Assembly: GCA_914767885.1 (NCBI GenBank)
Contig: CAJZBQ010000058.1
Coordinates: 372,001-436,000, forward strand
Length of the DNA stretch: 64,000 nucleotides
Direction of reading: 5' to 3'
DNA from: Blepharisma stoltei
Taxonomy: Eukaryota > Ciliophora > Heterotrichea > Heterotrichida > Blepharismidae
Positions 51,149 through 63,880 of this stretch are shown piece by piece (position 1 is the first letter of the stretch; each line of letters opens with the position of its first letter). The translations under genes were made by a program, and so were the position numbers. The notes under the pieces are model-generated. The model did not search any database and was not told the origin of the DNA. It worked only from the letters and a program-made list of their open reading frames with translations.

Positions 51149-52546
51149 ATGGAAGGTTTAATAGCAAGACCGAGAAGACCTTTAAGTGAACTGATAAGCA
51201 GTGATCAGGGCGAACTATCTAAGCTGCTTGATAAGTTTGATATGTTTAGAGAAATAGTATCCAGAAATTCAGCTGATTCTATGAAATTTGCTTATCTAGA
51301 ACATTTATTGAGAATCTCAACACCGTTAGAAGATTCAAGATCAGCTATTAGAGCTATGCTAAAAAATCAGCAATCCAAAATATTACCTTTATTAGAAAAG
51401 CGTAATGAAAACCTGCAAGATTCTCTACATAATCTGGAAGAAATAATTACAAGCCAAGATATAAATACAATCCGGCCAGTAATTAAGTCCACGAATTACA
51501 GATGAGACGGGAAAAAATTGCTAAAAGACGAATCAGACTATCAAACAGAGGGGCGAGTTCCTTTATGTTTTACATTGGCTATCAGCCAAAATTATTATAT
51601 TTTGTATACTCCAAACATGACCTACGTAGATGGATATGATCCATTTACAGGAGAGAAGAAAATTCCTTTAATTCCAGATGAAATGCTGAGGATTTATAGC
51701 AAAGGGTTTTATGTGCTGTCAAACCTTAAATCTGCTCAATGCCAGACAGATTTTGAATATAAGCCAGCTAAAAAGAAGAAAAAGAAAGGTGATGGAAATG
51801 AAAGCATGATATCTGGAGATGAAGGAAATCAATCAATAAGGCAAGGCAAAAAAAAGAACACTAATATGTCACGAGATTCCTCAAGCGAAAAAAAAGGCCA
51901 GGTTTCATTTATTAGCAAAGCAAAAGATGCAAGCATATACATGGATTCTTCATTTGAAAGAGAAAAAGAACGAGAATTTAGCCAAGCGAGTGGAGTAGGG
52001 GTAAAAGAAAATCCATATCAGCCTGAAATAATAAAAGAAGATAAGCCAAAGGAGCCTGAACAATTAATAAAAAAGCCAATAATTCCTTTTGAAGTAAAAC
52101 AAACTGAAGAAAAAAAAATTTTTGAAACACAATTAGAGCCTTCTGATGAAATATTTTTGGCAAGGCCAAAAGAAGCTGAACCTTTACAAGAAGAAAGTAA
52201 AATTGAAGAAATAAAACAAGTTGAAGTCAAATTAGATTTAAATTTAATGCAGAATGAAGAAAAAACCAATGGAAACTTAATGCCAAACTTGGAAGATAGC
52301 GAAGAAGAAAAGCTGAAATCAGAATTAGCGAGCTTTACCAATGTGCAAAATGTGAAAGAGGAAAATGAAGAAGAAAGTGAAGAAGAGTCCTCAAGTGATG
52401 AAGAAGGAAGTGAAGAGGAGACTACCAATTTTCAAACCACAAAGACTGGAGAATTAAGGTCCTGGGAAAAATATGAAAAGAAGGCCACAAAGAAGCAAAG
52501 ATCAAGAGATCAATGTGCGCCCATGGATGGTTGCGAAATGATGTAA
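51149..52546 (+). CDS. Unknown protein with acidic, low-complexity C-terminal half
   Basis: 465 residues, single exon, TGA=Trp at NYRWDGKK. The N-terminal about 210 residues are ordered: helices (LDKFDMFREIVSRN, AIRAMLKNQQSKILPLLEKR) and a strand-rich part (VPLCFTLAISQNYYILYTPN, GFYVLSNLKSAQC). The rest is Lys/Glu/Ser-rich and probably disordered (EENEEESEEESSSDEEGSEE), ending in a Lys/Arg segment and CEMM. It could be a nuclear or cytoskeletal adaptor. No family recognised. Confidence 0.7.
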
Positions 52547-52644
52547 AGAATTTTTCACATAATTATAAAGCTAATATATAGTATTTGACTAAGTCTTAAA
52601 TAAAGATATAAGAGCTAGTATTATTTATTTATATATAACAGATT

Positions 52645-52978
52645 TACTCCCCTCCTCCGTGAGTGAACAAAACCATTGGAAAAATCCCTATTTTTTGCCC
52701 AAAAAAACCATCCTTCGTGAGTGAACAAAAATTTTTTATGAAAAAAAATTGATATATAAGTGATAATTAGTATAATGAATTCTCGAGCTAATTCTGTCTA
52801 ATTTTAAACAAATTGCGTTTTAAAACATAAATTTTAGAAATTAAATTATATTTGCTTTCCAATTTTATAGAAGAATGAGATTTTTTTTAAATTTCGAGAA
52901 AAAAAATTATAAAAAATTAACCCCTCTCCGTGAGTGAACAAAATTTTTTGTTCACTCATGGATCATGGAGGGGGGAGT
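52645..52978. mobile_element. MITE-type IES, family 1 (334 bp)
   Basis: TA at 52645 and 52979. Hairpin at the right; its second arm carries a small duplication (CATGGATCATGGAGG). Two same-orientation units at the left. Lies between genes. Confidence 0.88.
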
Positions 52979-53344
52979 TAGCAAAAAAATACGGGGAAAT
53001 AATTTAATTTGGAATTTAATAAATTATAAAGAATTTATAATAGAAAATAATAGTAATGAGTTAAAATTGAAACTTTTGCCAGCTTAAAATTAACGTTTAC
53101 TAACATCTAAAAATTATGAAGTTATTTGCTTCTGAAAATAAACTTTATATAAATTAATCTTTCTTTTATGTATTTTACTATAACTTATTATCATAAATAA
53201 AAAAAAAATAACACTTCTTTTTCATAAATTAAGACACCGTCGATTTTAGGTGAAAAACGCAAAATTATTAAAAAATATATTCTGTTTTACCTCTTTATGG
53301 GCTATATAGCTAAAATTAATTGTTTAATGTAAATTAATAAAAGA

Positions 53345-56300
53345 ATGTCAATCTTCCAAGACAACAACTGAAGAGAGATAAATATTGATGGAAAAACTCA
53401 TAACACAAACTTTATTTATCATAATAATTTTATTCGTTCTTCTAGATACACTTGACTTACAGTGATACCGAAGAACATTTTCGAGCAGTTTCAAAGTCCA
53501 GTGAATTTATGATTTTTATATATTTCTCTTTTACAATTGGCTGCAAGAAATATTAACCCCAATGACTATTGGACAACTATAATACCTCTTTCAATCAATA
53601 TCTTATTTGTTTTAATTAAAGAAGCTTATAATGATTATCATAGAGGCAATGATGATTCTACTGTAAATTCAGTGGAATATCTCGTATGAAATGGCTCAGA
53701 ATTTGAAAAAATAAAAAGTGGGCAAATCTCTGTAGGGAATTTTATTATTTGCCAGAATGAAGAAAGGGTACCTGTTTGGTCAAGTATAAAATCCACTCCC
53801 CACCCCCCTAATATCAAACTATCTGCAATATAATAAGAAATATAAGAGATATTGCAGTATTTTTGCTCTTATGCAATTAAATGAAAATTATAGAATGTTT
53901 CCATATATTTAATACTTTATTCCATATCCCTAATATATAAAAATTTTTATACGGAAAAAATTAGCCCCATTTTTGTATTTAATTTAAATGAGGTATATCA
54001 GGTTTATATGTAAAGTAAGTTATGCAAACACATTAAATCTGGCAAAAATTGGTGCTAGATGTTGTATATATTTATGATACATAATTATGCTTGAATTGAT
54101 TTATTTGTGTCTATCAATTTTAAAGCAGAATTCAACATTTTTAGACTAATAAATAAAAGAGTTAATAGAAGAATGCACTAGATTTCGTTTAATTATCGCA
54201 TTTAAGCATTTCTCGCTTTCTATATAAATATATTTGTATATAGTAGGGATATGCAATAAAGTATTAAATATATGTTTAAGCATGTTATAAATTGCATAAG
54301 AGCAAAAATACTGCAATATCTCTTATATTTCTTTTTATTAAGTGTAGAAAGTTGGCTATAGGAGGGCTGGGGGTTGGTTTCATGCTTGACAGCCTGTTGA
54401 TATGCTTCTCCTTGCATGCGGGCGCGGATTAAATTCACTTTCAGTGGATATTTCATCAATTGTAGGGATTAAAAATTTGGCAGAAAAATATCCAGTCCAA
54501 GAAATTCAGCGACTTTTTAATTCAAATTTGGATTATGAAAATTTATTAATCCCCTATCAATAAATTATATAATTTTTTACCAGAAAAATTTTTAATAAAA
54601 TTGTTTCCATATAAAATCTGCACTGATGATGATAAGGGATAGATTATGGAATATATTAGAAAATATTCGAAAAATAAATAGCATTATAATTAGGCAGAAG
54701 TTATTATACTATAATATCTCTAAGATTCATTATTGTTAAATATAGGTTTCTTAGATTTGGATAGGCTAGGGAGTGGGCTTTAATTTTAATGAAATAAAAT
54801 TTGCAAGGTTAATATTTCCCGATTTTAGTTTGATCAGGATGAGAAGAGTAAGAAAATTAGTCGGAAATATGAAAGTTGAAGAGCCACATGAAGACACTGC
54901 GAAATTTCAAGGAAAAATCAAGCTGAATGGATTTCCTAAAGCTGTTGATTTAACCATAGATAATTTGATACTAAAAGGAAGTGTTTTATATGCGAATTCA
55001 TTGACATTAGGACTTGTAGTATATGCAGGAAAAGAAACAAAAGTTGACATCAATATAAAAGATAATAATCGAAAAGTATCTAGTATGGAAAAGCTTGTTA
55101 ATGAAATGGTAATTTTTATTTTACTATTGCTGCAGCGAATAATTATCGCTGCTGTTGTTTTGAATGAAATTTATAATCAAAGGATTTCTTATATAGATAT
55201 TTTTGAAAATTATTTTTCTTTTACTATGCTTTTTTCTAACGTAATTCCTATTATGATTTATGTGACTATGTCTATCATCAGAATTTTTCAGTGTAAACGA
55301 ATCCAAAATCTGTTTAAAGGAAAAATTCTATTTAATACTGAAGATATTAATGAAAATTTAGGTCAGGTAGAGTATATTTGTGCGGATAAAACTGGCACTT
55401 TAACTGAAAATAATTTGCGATTAAAAGCCTGCTATGTGGATAAAAAAGTCTACACAAGTGATGACAGCTTCATCCCTGAACAAAATTCTATACTAAGCCT
55501 AGACCAAAGAGAAATATTCCCAACAACAAATTTCGAAAAATATATCCAAGACACTGAATCCTTAATCTATAAAATTAAAATAGATTTACAAAGAAAAAAT
55601 GATACAACTATTTTGTCTTTTTTTCTTAAATGTTTGGCTTTATGTAACTCACTTGTTTCTGAGGAGCATAAGTATTATGGAGCCTCAGCCGATGAAACTA
55701 CTTTGGCCGATGCTGCTTCTAAGCTTGGATATGTACTTAGATTTAAAAACAATGCTTTTTGTGAGCTTGAAATTGATGGGCACCTAGAAAAATACGAAAT
55801 CATTGCAGAAAAATCTTTTAATAGCAAAAGTAAAAAATCAAGGCTGCTTATTAAAAGGTGTAATGAAGGGGATTATATTTTATTTGTAAAAGGCTCTGCA
55901 GAATCGATGCTCCATATATTTGAAAATCAGCATGACACAATCAATGAGATCGAAGAAAACATCAATGGATTCGGAAGAAGTGGACTGAGAACTATGGTCC
56001 AAGGCTATAAATTTATCAGTCTAAAAGAGCTAAAAGATTTCAATGGCAAAATAAAAATTGCAAATAGTTTTTCGATTAATCATGAAGAAAAAATAGAATC
56101 TGCATACAGAGATCTAGAAAAAGGGTCCAATCTCTTAGGGATCACAGGGATATCTGACGAAATTTCCCCTGAAACCTTGGAAACTATTGAATCATTAAAA
56201 AGGGCTGGAATTAAATTGTGAATCTTAAGCGGGGACTCAGAAGGAAGCTGTCTATCAGCTGCTCTGAATTCAGGAATAATTAGATCTGAAACTACCATTG

Positions 56301-59300
56301 TGAAGCTAAAAAAGCAAGTCTCAGAAATTCAGCTAAGACGCGAATTGCAAAATGCTATAAATTTGTATATTTATCATACAGACATGTGAAGCCTACACAA
56401 GAGAAACATTTCGATGGGAACTAACCTAAGAGCTTCAGCTGAGAATAGCTTGGTGGAAAGTGAGTTTATGGACGATTCTAGCAATAACGCATCACCTCGT
56501 CCTGAAGACAAGATTGGATATAGCTTAAAAAGTTCTGGGACAAATAATTTTCAAAATTTAGAAAATGAAGCAAAATCTTATAATAATACACCACACCCAG
56601 GTTCTGACGAAAAATCATGAGAAAAGTTAAATATAAAAAGCCAAGGGACTCCTCATCCGAATCAAGATGAAAATGTAGGTTTCCCCTCACCTTTTAGGAG
56701 ATTGGGAAGAATTGATAACTTTAGAACAAGATTTTTTAATTCTACAATAACCCCTGAGTTAGTGAATTTTTCTGTGATTTGTGATAGAGTGACATTTAGA
56801 ACGGCATTACAGTCTCCACATACGAAGAGAACACTTTCTATTTTACTATTTGCAGCCAAATCTGTGTGTTTTCATGATTTTTTACCAAATGATAAAGCAG
56901 ACGCAGTTAAATTAATTAAGGAAAATTTTTCTTGGAGACCAGTCGTGCTTTCAATTGGAGATGGAAATAATGATATCCCCATGATACAATGCTCTGATAT
57001 TGGAATTGGCCTAAAAACTCAAGCTGAATATTTATCAAATTATTCTGATATTTTAGTTGACCATTTTCATTACCTTCGAGACTTACTGTTAGTCCATGGG
57101 CATTGGAATTATTCTAGAATGGCAAAAAGTGTATTATTAGTGTTTTATCGAAGCTTTCTTTTGTCAATAATGATTTTCGGCTATATTTTTACTTCACAAA
57201 TAAAATCAGTTTCAATATTCGACTCTGGGCAATTAATAGGGAGTGAAATTGTGTTTTCTTCAATAGCGATTATATGACTAGGGATTTATGATCAAGATAT
57301 TGATATTATGAAAGCTAGGACTTCATCTAAGCGTTATTCTGAAGGGTTTCTATGCAAGCACATGGATGGAGTAAAACTGCTAACATATTTTTTCTATGCT
57401 TTTTTTCAAGGGTCTATAGCTTTTGCGTTCGTTTTAGGTTCATTTTCGTATTTTATTGATGGCTCAGGGCATCCTGAAGATTTTCAAGTTATTAGCATGA
57501 CTCTTTATATAGTCTTTAACTTGTGCATTTATTTCCAGGTTTATCTTACTTATGAAAATTTTAAATGAAGCTATTTAATATCGTTTATAATATCAAGCTG
57601 CACGCTCTTAGGCTATGTTATTTTTATATCAAGTGATGATATTTTTCCATATCAGCAATATGTAGGTATTTCTAATGAAATTTCTGGATCACTATTATTG
57701 TGAATTTTAATTTTTACTATTCCTATAATATCTACATTTGTGACATTTTTCTTTATAAAGATTTATTGAAAATTCACTGAAGAAATGCAAAAGCAAAATA
57801 AAATTAATGAAACTAGGAAAAAACTAGTTACAAAGCAGAGATTTGATCGCTTAGATAAATATTCAGAGTGTCTAGAAAATGCATACAGAGTTTACACACA
57901 AATAAAGAGGCAGTTTCAAGACGGGTATGAAATGAAACAATTTTCGCTTCACTTTGCATTTTCTTATATAGAAGAAAAATATCAGGAGTATTTTTTATTC
58001 CAAAATTTAGCTTTATTAAGAAAAATAATTCTTACCACCCCCTCCGTGAGTGAACAAAAAAATTTGTTCATGGAGGGGGGTTATATATATATAAATTTAT
58101 AGAATTTTTTTTTTCGAAATTTAAAAAAATCCTAATTCGCAAAAATTGGAAACCAAATATTAATTTAATTTATAAAATTTATGCTTTAAAAAGCATTTGT
58201 TTAAAATTAAACAGAATTAGCTCGAGATTTCATTATACTTATTATCAATTATATATCAAGTTTTTTTTTCATAAAAAATTTTTCTATTAAAACAATTTTT
58301 ATTCTCTAGCGGAGGGTGGGTTTTTAGGCAAAAAATAGAGATTTTTCTAATGGCTTTGTTCACTCACAGAGGGGGGGAGTTAGCGTATTTTTAGCTTTGA
58401 TTTTATGAACCCTATTAGAGGCGATTTTTGTTGATGGACTAAATAGCATTACTTATGTGAGAGTCGGATTTACATTTGGGTTTGGGATTTTATCTATGAC
58501 ATCATATTCAAATCACTTTAGAAACCATTTCAAAGAATATATAATCGCTGTTATTCTTGGCTCTGCTTTAGGGAAATTTGTATTTGAAATGACCTTTAAT
58601 GCTGTTGCTATAATGATAACAGCATTTTTCCCATCAATAACTTACTCCATATTAAATGTCGACTTTTTGCTAATCACAATACTAAACTCAATAAACTTAT
58701 TATTATTCCCAGTTTCCCTCATAAGAAGTTACCTCTCTGACATTTCTCATAGTGCCCAATATATATCTTTAGTTTCAATCCAATACCTAATTTTTTCGAT
58801 TGCTATAGCAGTTTCATGTGGAATTGAAGGCTATTTTTTCGAATTTTCAAGGCGCTCCGAATTCAAACTCCTACGAATCGTCGAAAATGGAGTCGAAAAA
58901 ACCCAGGAGATTCTTAGCCATCTCCTCCCTGCATTCGTGAGAAATAGAGTAAAAAAAGGAGTCAGATACATAGCAGAAGACCAAGGGACCGTAACAGTCC
59001 TTTTTTGTGATATTTGCGACTTTGATAAAATTTGTAAAGAATATTCCCCAGTTGAATTAACTTCATTTTTAGACTCTTTATATCAAACTTTTGACCAGCT
59101 ATGTGATGCTACTGGAGTAACCAAAATAGAAACTGTAGGAAAAACTTATATGGCTTGTGCTGGATTTAGAGATAGTGACATTGAAATGACAGAAAATCTG
59201 CAAAAAGTTTCCCATGCGAGAAGAGCTATTGAGCTAGGTTTGGCTATGATAAATAGAGTAAAAGATATAAGGCTATCTTATGGTGCTAAATTGTATGTAA

Positions 59301-61161
59301 AAATTGGAATAAATAGTGGCCCTGTCGTTGCTGGAGTTGTAGGGTACCATAAGCCACAATTTTCATTAGTGGGGGATACTGTAAATACTGCTTCTCGTAT
59401 GTGCTCTACAATTTCAATACCTAACCAAATCCAGATTTCTAGATCTACTTATAATCTGATAGGTGATAAATTAGGCCTTTCTTTTATAGCTGAAAGTGTC
59501 GAAGCTAAAGGAAAAGGAATCTTGCCTACTTATTATGTCTATGAGGACCCTAATGAGTTAGAAAATGCAAGCCCAACTCTGATTTCAAGCGTTTTAAGAT
59601 CCTCCATAAGAGCTCAATCTCTCATGGATATCATGAATAATCCTTCTACCAATGAAACAAACCCTTTATTATCTACAACTCATATAGAAAGCCCTACAAT
59701 TGATAGAACCCATTCTATTATGAGTAAGCTAGATTTGAGGAAAACTATTGAACTATGCAATTTCAGTTAAATTTAATTGCAGTTTGATTTTTACTTTAAA
59801 AAATAATTTCTTGATTGGCATATAAATAAATGATGCCTTTACCAAAATATTGATTCTAATGCAGAATATTTGCAAGAGATAACTCAATGCTTGCAGAAAC
59901 TTTAAATGTTTTCAATTGCAAATGGGCTGAAACAGACAAGCAGAAAAAATATAGAATTGCCAAGCTTGAAGCTTCATTTTTAGTTGACTGGTCAATCTTA
60001 CTGATAGCTCTAATAGTTTACTTTTTACTATTGATTATAGCTGTTATGGAGTATATTTTTGCTGATAATTTAGCAAATCTCGCTGTAGTGATTGGCAGGG
60101 TAATTGACTTTTTGGCTTTTCTCACCATATTCACTCTTCATGAAAAATTATTTTTATATCGAGAATTCAGTTTGACTAAAATTGGAGTTTTAATATGGGT
60201 TATTATAACTGTAGGATTTTACATATTTTGGGACTTAGAAATAGAAGGCACAATGATTGATGTGGAAATAATGTACATCGTTTTAATACTCAACTATGCA
60301 AGCGGCTGCAGTTTAGGCTCTGTCATATGAATTTCCTTGCTTTTCTTTATTGTTTGCATCCTTATGACTCTATATGCTTCAGATAAAAAATCAGGCATCC
60401 AAAACATAATTTTTATTATAGGATTTTCTTTATTAAATACAATCACAATTTTTAAAAGGGACCAAAAAGAAAGGATAAATCATAACATCCAGCTTTTAGC
60501 TTCCAAAGAAATAGAAGAAAATAACAATTTGCTTGGGCAGATGATGCCTCCCGACGCTTTGAGTAAAATGAAAGAAGACAGAAACATTACTGATAGGCTA
60601 TTTCAAGTGACACTTTTATATGCAGATATTGTTGGATTCACATCATGGAGCTCTGACAAAACGCCTCATGATGTGGTTGAAATGCTGTCAAATTTATTTA
60701 CAAGATTTGATAGAAAATGTGTAGAGCATAATGTTTATAAAGTCCATACAATAGGAGATTGCTATGTAGTTATGGGATATACAGGGACTGAGAGAAGAGA
60801 TCCTACCAATGAGTGTATGAATGTCATCAGCATGGCCCAAGATATGATCAGAATTATTCATCAGATAAATGAAGAATGCAGCTCTGAGTTAAATATGAGA
60901 ATAGGCATTCATACAGGAGAAGTTATTGCAGGGGTGATAGGGACAAATATTGTGAGATATGATATTTATGGGCCTGATGTGCTTTTAGCTAATAAAATGG
61001 AAAGCGGAGGGGAACCTGGAAAAATCAATATAAGTGAAGCTACAATGAGTATCCTTGAAAGAGGCTGGGAAGGAGCATTCACTTATACTTTCAACAAAGA
61101 TATAATCGCCAAAGCTATTGACAGGACTTTAAAAAGCTACTTTTTAACGTCCACTAATTAA
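53345..61161 (+). CDS. P4-ATPase/guanylyl cyclase fusion protein
   Basis: 2161 residues after four removed segments (53771-54392, 54547-54794, 58033-58380, 59754-59866); the remaining length divides exactly by three. The N-terminal half is a P4-type ATPase (lipid-flippase family): RYTWLTVIPKNIFEQF, VEYICADKTGTLTENN (phosphorylated Asp), LWILSGDSEGSC, SIGDGNNDIPMIQ, then C-terminal membrane helices. The second half has six membrane helices, cyclase domain 1, further helices and cyclase domain 2. Domain 1 lacks the second metal Asp (TVGKTYMACAG) but has the NTASRM transition-state residues and Glu in KIETVG, which favours GTP. Domain 2 has both metal Asp (YADIVGFTSW, IGDCYVVMG). This inverted domain order is the known ciliate/apicomplexan guanylyl cyclase arrangement. 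It makes cGMP at the membrane. A Rab11-like gene follows 36 bp later. Confidence 0.93.
53771..54392. mobile_element. Inverted-repeat element with 6-bp direct repeat (622 bp) in the cyclase gene
   Basis: CCTGTT flanks both sides (53771 and 54393). The ends are inverted: TGGTCAAGTATAAAA at the left and TTTCATGCTTGACAG at the right, followed inward by C-rich/G-rich runs and a long inner inverted repeat (AGAGATATTGCAGTATTTTT with its complement). Removal joins NEERVPV to DMLLLACGRG in frame. TA does not define its ends. Confidence 0.8.
54547..54794. mobile_element. TA-bounded IES (about 248 bp) in the P4-ATPase part
   Basis: Stops in all frames separate DYENLL from the next ATPase segment. The left end TTAATCCCCTATC and a right tract GATAGGCTAGGGAG are roughly inverted. 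The required length is 2 mod 3; TA at 54795 gives NLLKFARLIFPDF. Ends at 54810, 54813 or 54849 are also possible. Confidence 0.6.
58033..58380. mobile_element. MITE-type IES, family 1 (348 bp) between ATPase and cyclase halves
   Basis: TA at 58033 and 58381. Left hairpin with shortened second arm (TTTGTTCATGGAGG). Right end with two units, the inner one mutated (TATTCTCTAGCGGAGG). Removal joins LRKIIL to SVFLALILW in frame. Confidence 0.92.
59754..59866. mobile_element. TA-bounded IES (113 bp) between cyclase domains
   Basis: Stops in frame at 59768; the downstream frame differs. TA at 59754 and 59867 give LRKTIELFARDNSMLAE in frame. An alternative starting at 59768 would leave a TAA and is excluded. 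Confidence 0.75.
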
Positions 61162-61197
61162 TTACTAATAGTTTCTTATATTTAAATATACATAAAA

Positions 61198-61860
61198 ATG
61201 ATAAGGACAGTAGATGATTATGATTATCTCTTCAAAATCATCTTAATTGGCGACTCAGGAGTAGGGAAATCTAATATGCTATCACGATACACCAGAAAAG
61301 AATTCAACTTAGAATCAAAAACCACAATTGGTGTAGAATTTGCACAGAAAAATATAGTAATTGATGGAAAAACAGTAAAAGCACAAATTTGGGATACTGC
61401 TGGACAAGAAAGGTATAGAGCTATTACGACTGCTTATTATCGAGGTGCTGTAGGCGCTTTGTTAGTATATGATATATGTAAAGAAAGTTCTTTTCAAAAT
61501 CTAGACAAATGGTTAAGAGAGCTTCGCGATCATGCTGATCCACAGATCGTTGTCATGTTAATTGGAAATAAGACAGATCTTAAGCATCTAAGAGCTATTA
61601 AAACAGAAGACGGTGCTAAATATGCTCAGCAGCATAAAATTGCTTTTATTGAAACTTCGGCTTATGATGCCAGCAATATTGATTCAGCATTTGAAAGGAT
61701 TTTGAATGAAATTTATCAAATCACAGTCAGAGTAGGGGCTGGAGGGGGAAGTGGGAGACCTTCAATTGGCCCAAGTAGAAGGATCGATATAAGGGAAGAA
61801 AATGTTGTAGTGACTAATGATAATCAAAATAAAAAGAAAACTGATTCAGGTTGCTGCTAA
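61198..61860 (+). CDS. Rab11-like small GTPase
   Basis: 220 residues, no intron. Nucleotide-binding motifs are intact: GDSGVGKSN (P-loop), TTIGVEF (switch I), [13 protein letters not shown] (switch II), GNKTDL and ETSA. The C-terminus ends GCC, a double-Cys prenylation signal. The switch and RabF sequences ([20 protein letters not shown]) fit the Rab11 group, which controls recycling endosomes and, in ciliates, phagosome and contractile-vacuole trafficking. The start is the first ATG, 36 bp after the cyclase stop. Confidence 0.95.
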   Translation: MIRTVDDYDYLFKIILIGDSGVGKSNMLSRYTRKEFNLESKTTIGVEFAQKNIVIDGKTVKAQIWDTAGQERYRAITTAYYRGAVGALLVYDICKESSFQNLDKWLRELRDHADPQIVVMLIGNKTDLKHLRAIKTEDGAKYAQQHKIAFIETSAYDASNIDSAFERILNEIYQITVRVGAGGGSGRPSIGPSRRIDIREENVVVTNDNQNKKKTDSGCC

Positions 61861-61917
61861 TGAGGGTAATAAATTTCTAATTAATTTAGATTAATAAGTT
61901 TTTTATTAACGTTATAT

Positions 61918-62707
61918 ATGGAATCCGAACAAAAACCATCAGTTTTATCTGGAATTATAAGAATGCAGCTTCTGACAGAGAAGCTAGCAAACTTACAATC
62001 AGGCCTGCAGCAGGACAAGAAATCAAGAGAAGATGTAAATATGTTCAAAATTCAAAACATTGAAACAAAAGTCCAGCAAAACAAAACCAATGAAGACTCA
62101 CAGTTTGCAGTATTTTTTAATTTAGAATATAAAAGAAGCCGTCATAAAATATCAAGAAGAGCTTAATAATGAAGTGAAGCTTCTTGATGAAATAGATACA
62201 AATAAATCTAAAGACATAAGACTTATTGAAAATAACTTCAATATTGACATCAATATAGAAAAACAAGGATATAAAGAATCTATTACAAAGCTTGGGAATA
62301 CTGAGGATGAAAAATTTTTTGAAGTGAAGCTTGAAGTAGCAAGATCTAAAAAGTCACGTGAAGATGCTGATGAAAGTATAATGACAGAATTTGCTCAATC
62401 AATAGCAAAAATAAATAATTTGGTTGAAGAAGAGTCAAATTTAAGGGAAGAAGGCTATAATAAATTATTGCAAAATATCGCTGATGATATAGCAAAATAT
62501 TATAAGGCGGTAGAACAGCAAACAAAAATTAGAGAAGAATTGAACGGAGTTTTTAGTAAGATGGTGGAAAATTTCCAAGAAAAAGTTAAAGAGGAAATTA
62601 ATAAAGAAAGGCAAGACAGAGAAAAATCAATAGAAACGCTATTAAAGTTGCTAGAAGACACTTGCAATAGAGTTGAAGGAGTTTTTTCCCAAGTCCCAGA
62701 TAAATAA
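61918..62707 (+). CDS. SF-assemblin/beta-giardin family striated-fibre protein
   Basis: 257 residues after a 16-nt intron (62110-62125), the usual SF-assemblin length. Short non-helical head (MESEQKPSVLSGIIRM), then a continuous coiled coil with the family-like segments SREDVNMFKIQNIETKVQ, KKSREDADESIMTEF and EINKERQDREKSIETLLKLLEDTC. SF-assemblins build striated rootlets attached to basal bodies; ciliates have several paralogues. Located 57 bp after the Rab gene, convergent with the kinase gene at 53 bp. Confidence 0.88.
62110..62125 (+). other. 16-nt intron in SF-assemblin
   Basis: GTATTTTTTAATTTAG; removal joins DSQFA to NIKEAVIKYQEEL, continuing the heptad pattern. Confidence 0.92.
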
Positions 62708-62760
62708 TTCATTTTTATACAAATTGTTTAACCATAATTTTATACAATCTCAAGATTTTT

Positions 62761-63831
62761 CTATATTTTGCCAACAAAATTTCTAATTTCGGCTTTTAGT
62801 TGTTTTTTTAATATTTTTATATCTATTGATTTATCATGATAATCAAATTCAAATGGCATTGCTCTTCTAATATCATCATCGGAAAGATATAAATCAGTTA
62901 GATATGGGTGTTGGATCAGTTTTTCAGTATCTCATCTCCTCAAAGGATTAAAAACAAGCATTTTGTCTAAAAAATCAAGAGCTAATGGTTCAGCTTCTGG
63001 ATAAATCTCATTTCACAGCCTCTTTGGCTTCTCTGGGATTCTCCTTATAAATTCAGCAGCTCTATCACCCACAAAAATTAAATCTTCTTCATTAGGACAT
63101 CCCAATAAATTAACAATATTAACAATTTGTCGAATATAATCTTCTGCAATAAATACCAATCTCTTCCCCAAAAGTGCCGCCATAATGCACCCAACGCTTC
63201 ATATATCTGATTTTGTAGTTATATAATTTTTATTTAAATAATATTCAGGGGCTAAAAATAGAAATTTCAAAGGTTCCTTTGCAAATTCTTCTGATAAACT
63301 TTCTTTACCACTAGCTATTGAGTGACTAAAGCTAACAATTTTTACATCTTCATTAGAGTTGACAAATATTTCTTCCAAACTTAGATTTCCCAGAACAACT
63401 TCTGCAGAATGAACACATAAAAGTCCTCTTAAAATGCAATACATGAAATACTGAATATGGTTATTTGAAATAATGCATGGGGATCTCAATATTTGATTGA
63501 GTTCTGCATCCATAAATTCTGTAATTAAAAATAGCGAACAACCCGCTTCATTTTTGAATTCTTCAATACTATAAAGCTGAATGATATTTTCATGGTTGAA
63601 ATATTTCATCAGCTTAATTTCATTTAAAACTTTTATAATTTCATTTTTGGATTCATAAGGATTTATGATAGCCCGAATAAGTACTTTTTCTTTTCTTACT
63701 GTATCATATGCAGAAAAAATCCCTCCGTAATTTTTGTAAGCAAAAAACTTGTGATTAATAAAGCGACTAGATATTCCAGGAGAAGGACCGAAAAATGAAA
63801 CACTTGTTGTATTATTTGATGTCATAGCCAT
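62761..63831 (-). CDS. MAPK/CMGC-like pseudokinase
   Basis: 356 residues, single exon, TGA=Trp at KSDIWSVGC, RRW and RLWNE. The fold follows the MAPK family: HENIIQLYSI, LITEFMDAELNQIL, LAPEYYLN, WSVGCIMAALLGKRLVF, LGCPNEEDL, KMLVFNPLRRW. All catalytic motifs are changed: the VAIK lysine is Arg (VLIRAI), HRDLKPxN is LGNLSLEEI, and DFG is SFS. The enzyme therefore should not transfer phosphate. It may act as a scaffold or allosteric partner of an active kinase. The start was chosen at the Met of MAMTSNNTT; the loop before the Lys has lost most of its glycines. Confidence 0.88.
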
Positions 63832-63880
63832 TTTATTTCTCCTATGTGTGCTTAAAACGTTAAATCTTTATTCGCATATT

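Noticed and set aside
54220-54459. 79-codon minus-strand frame
   Set aside because: It lies in the right arm of the 622-bp element and antisense to the P4-ATPase gene.
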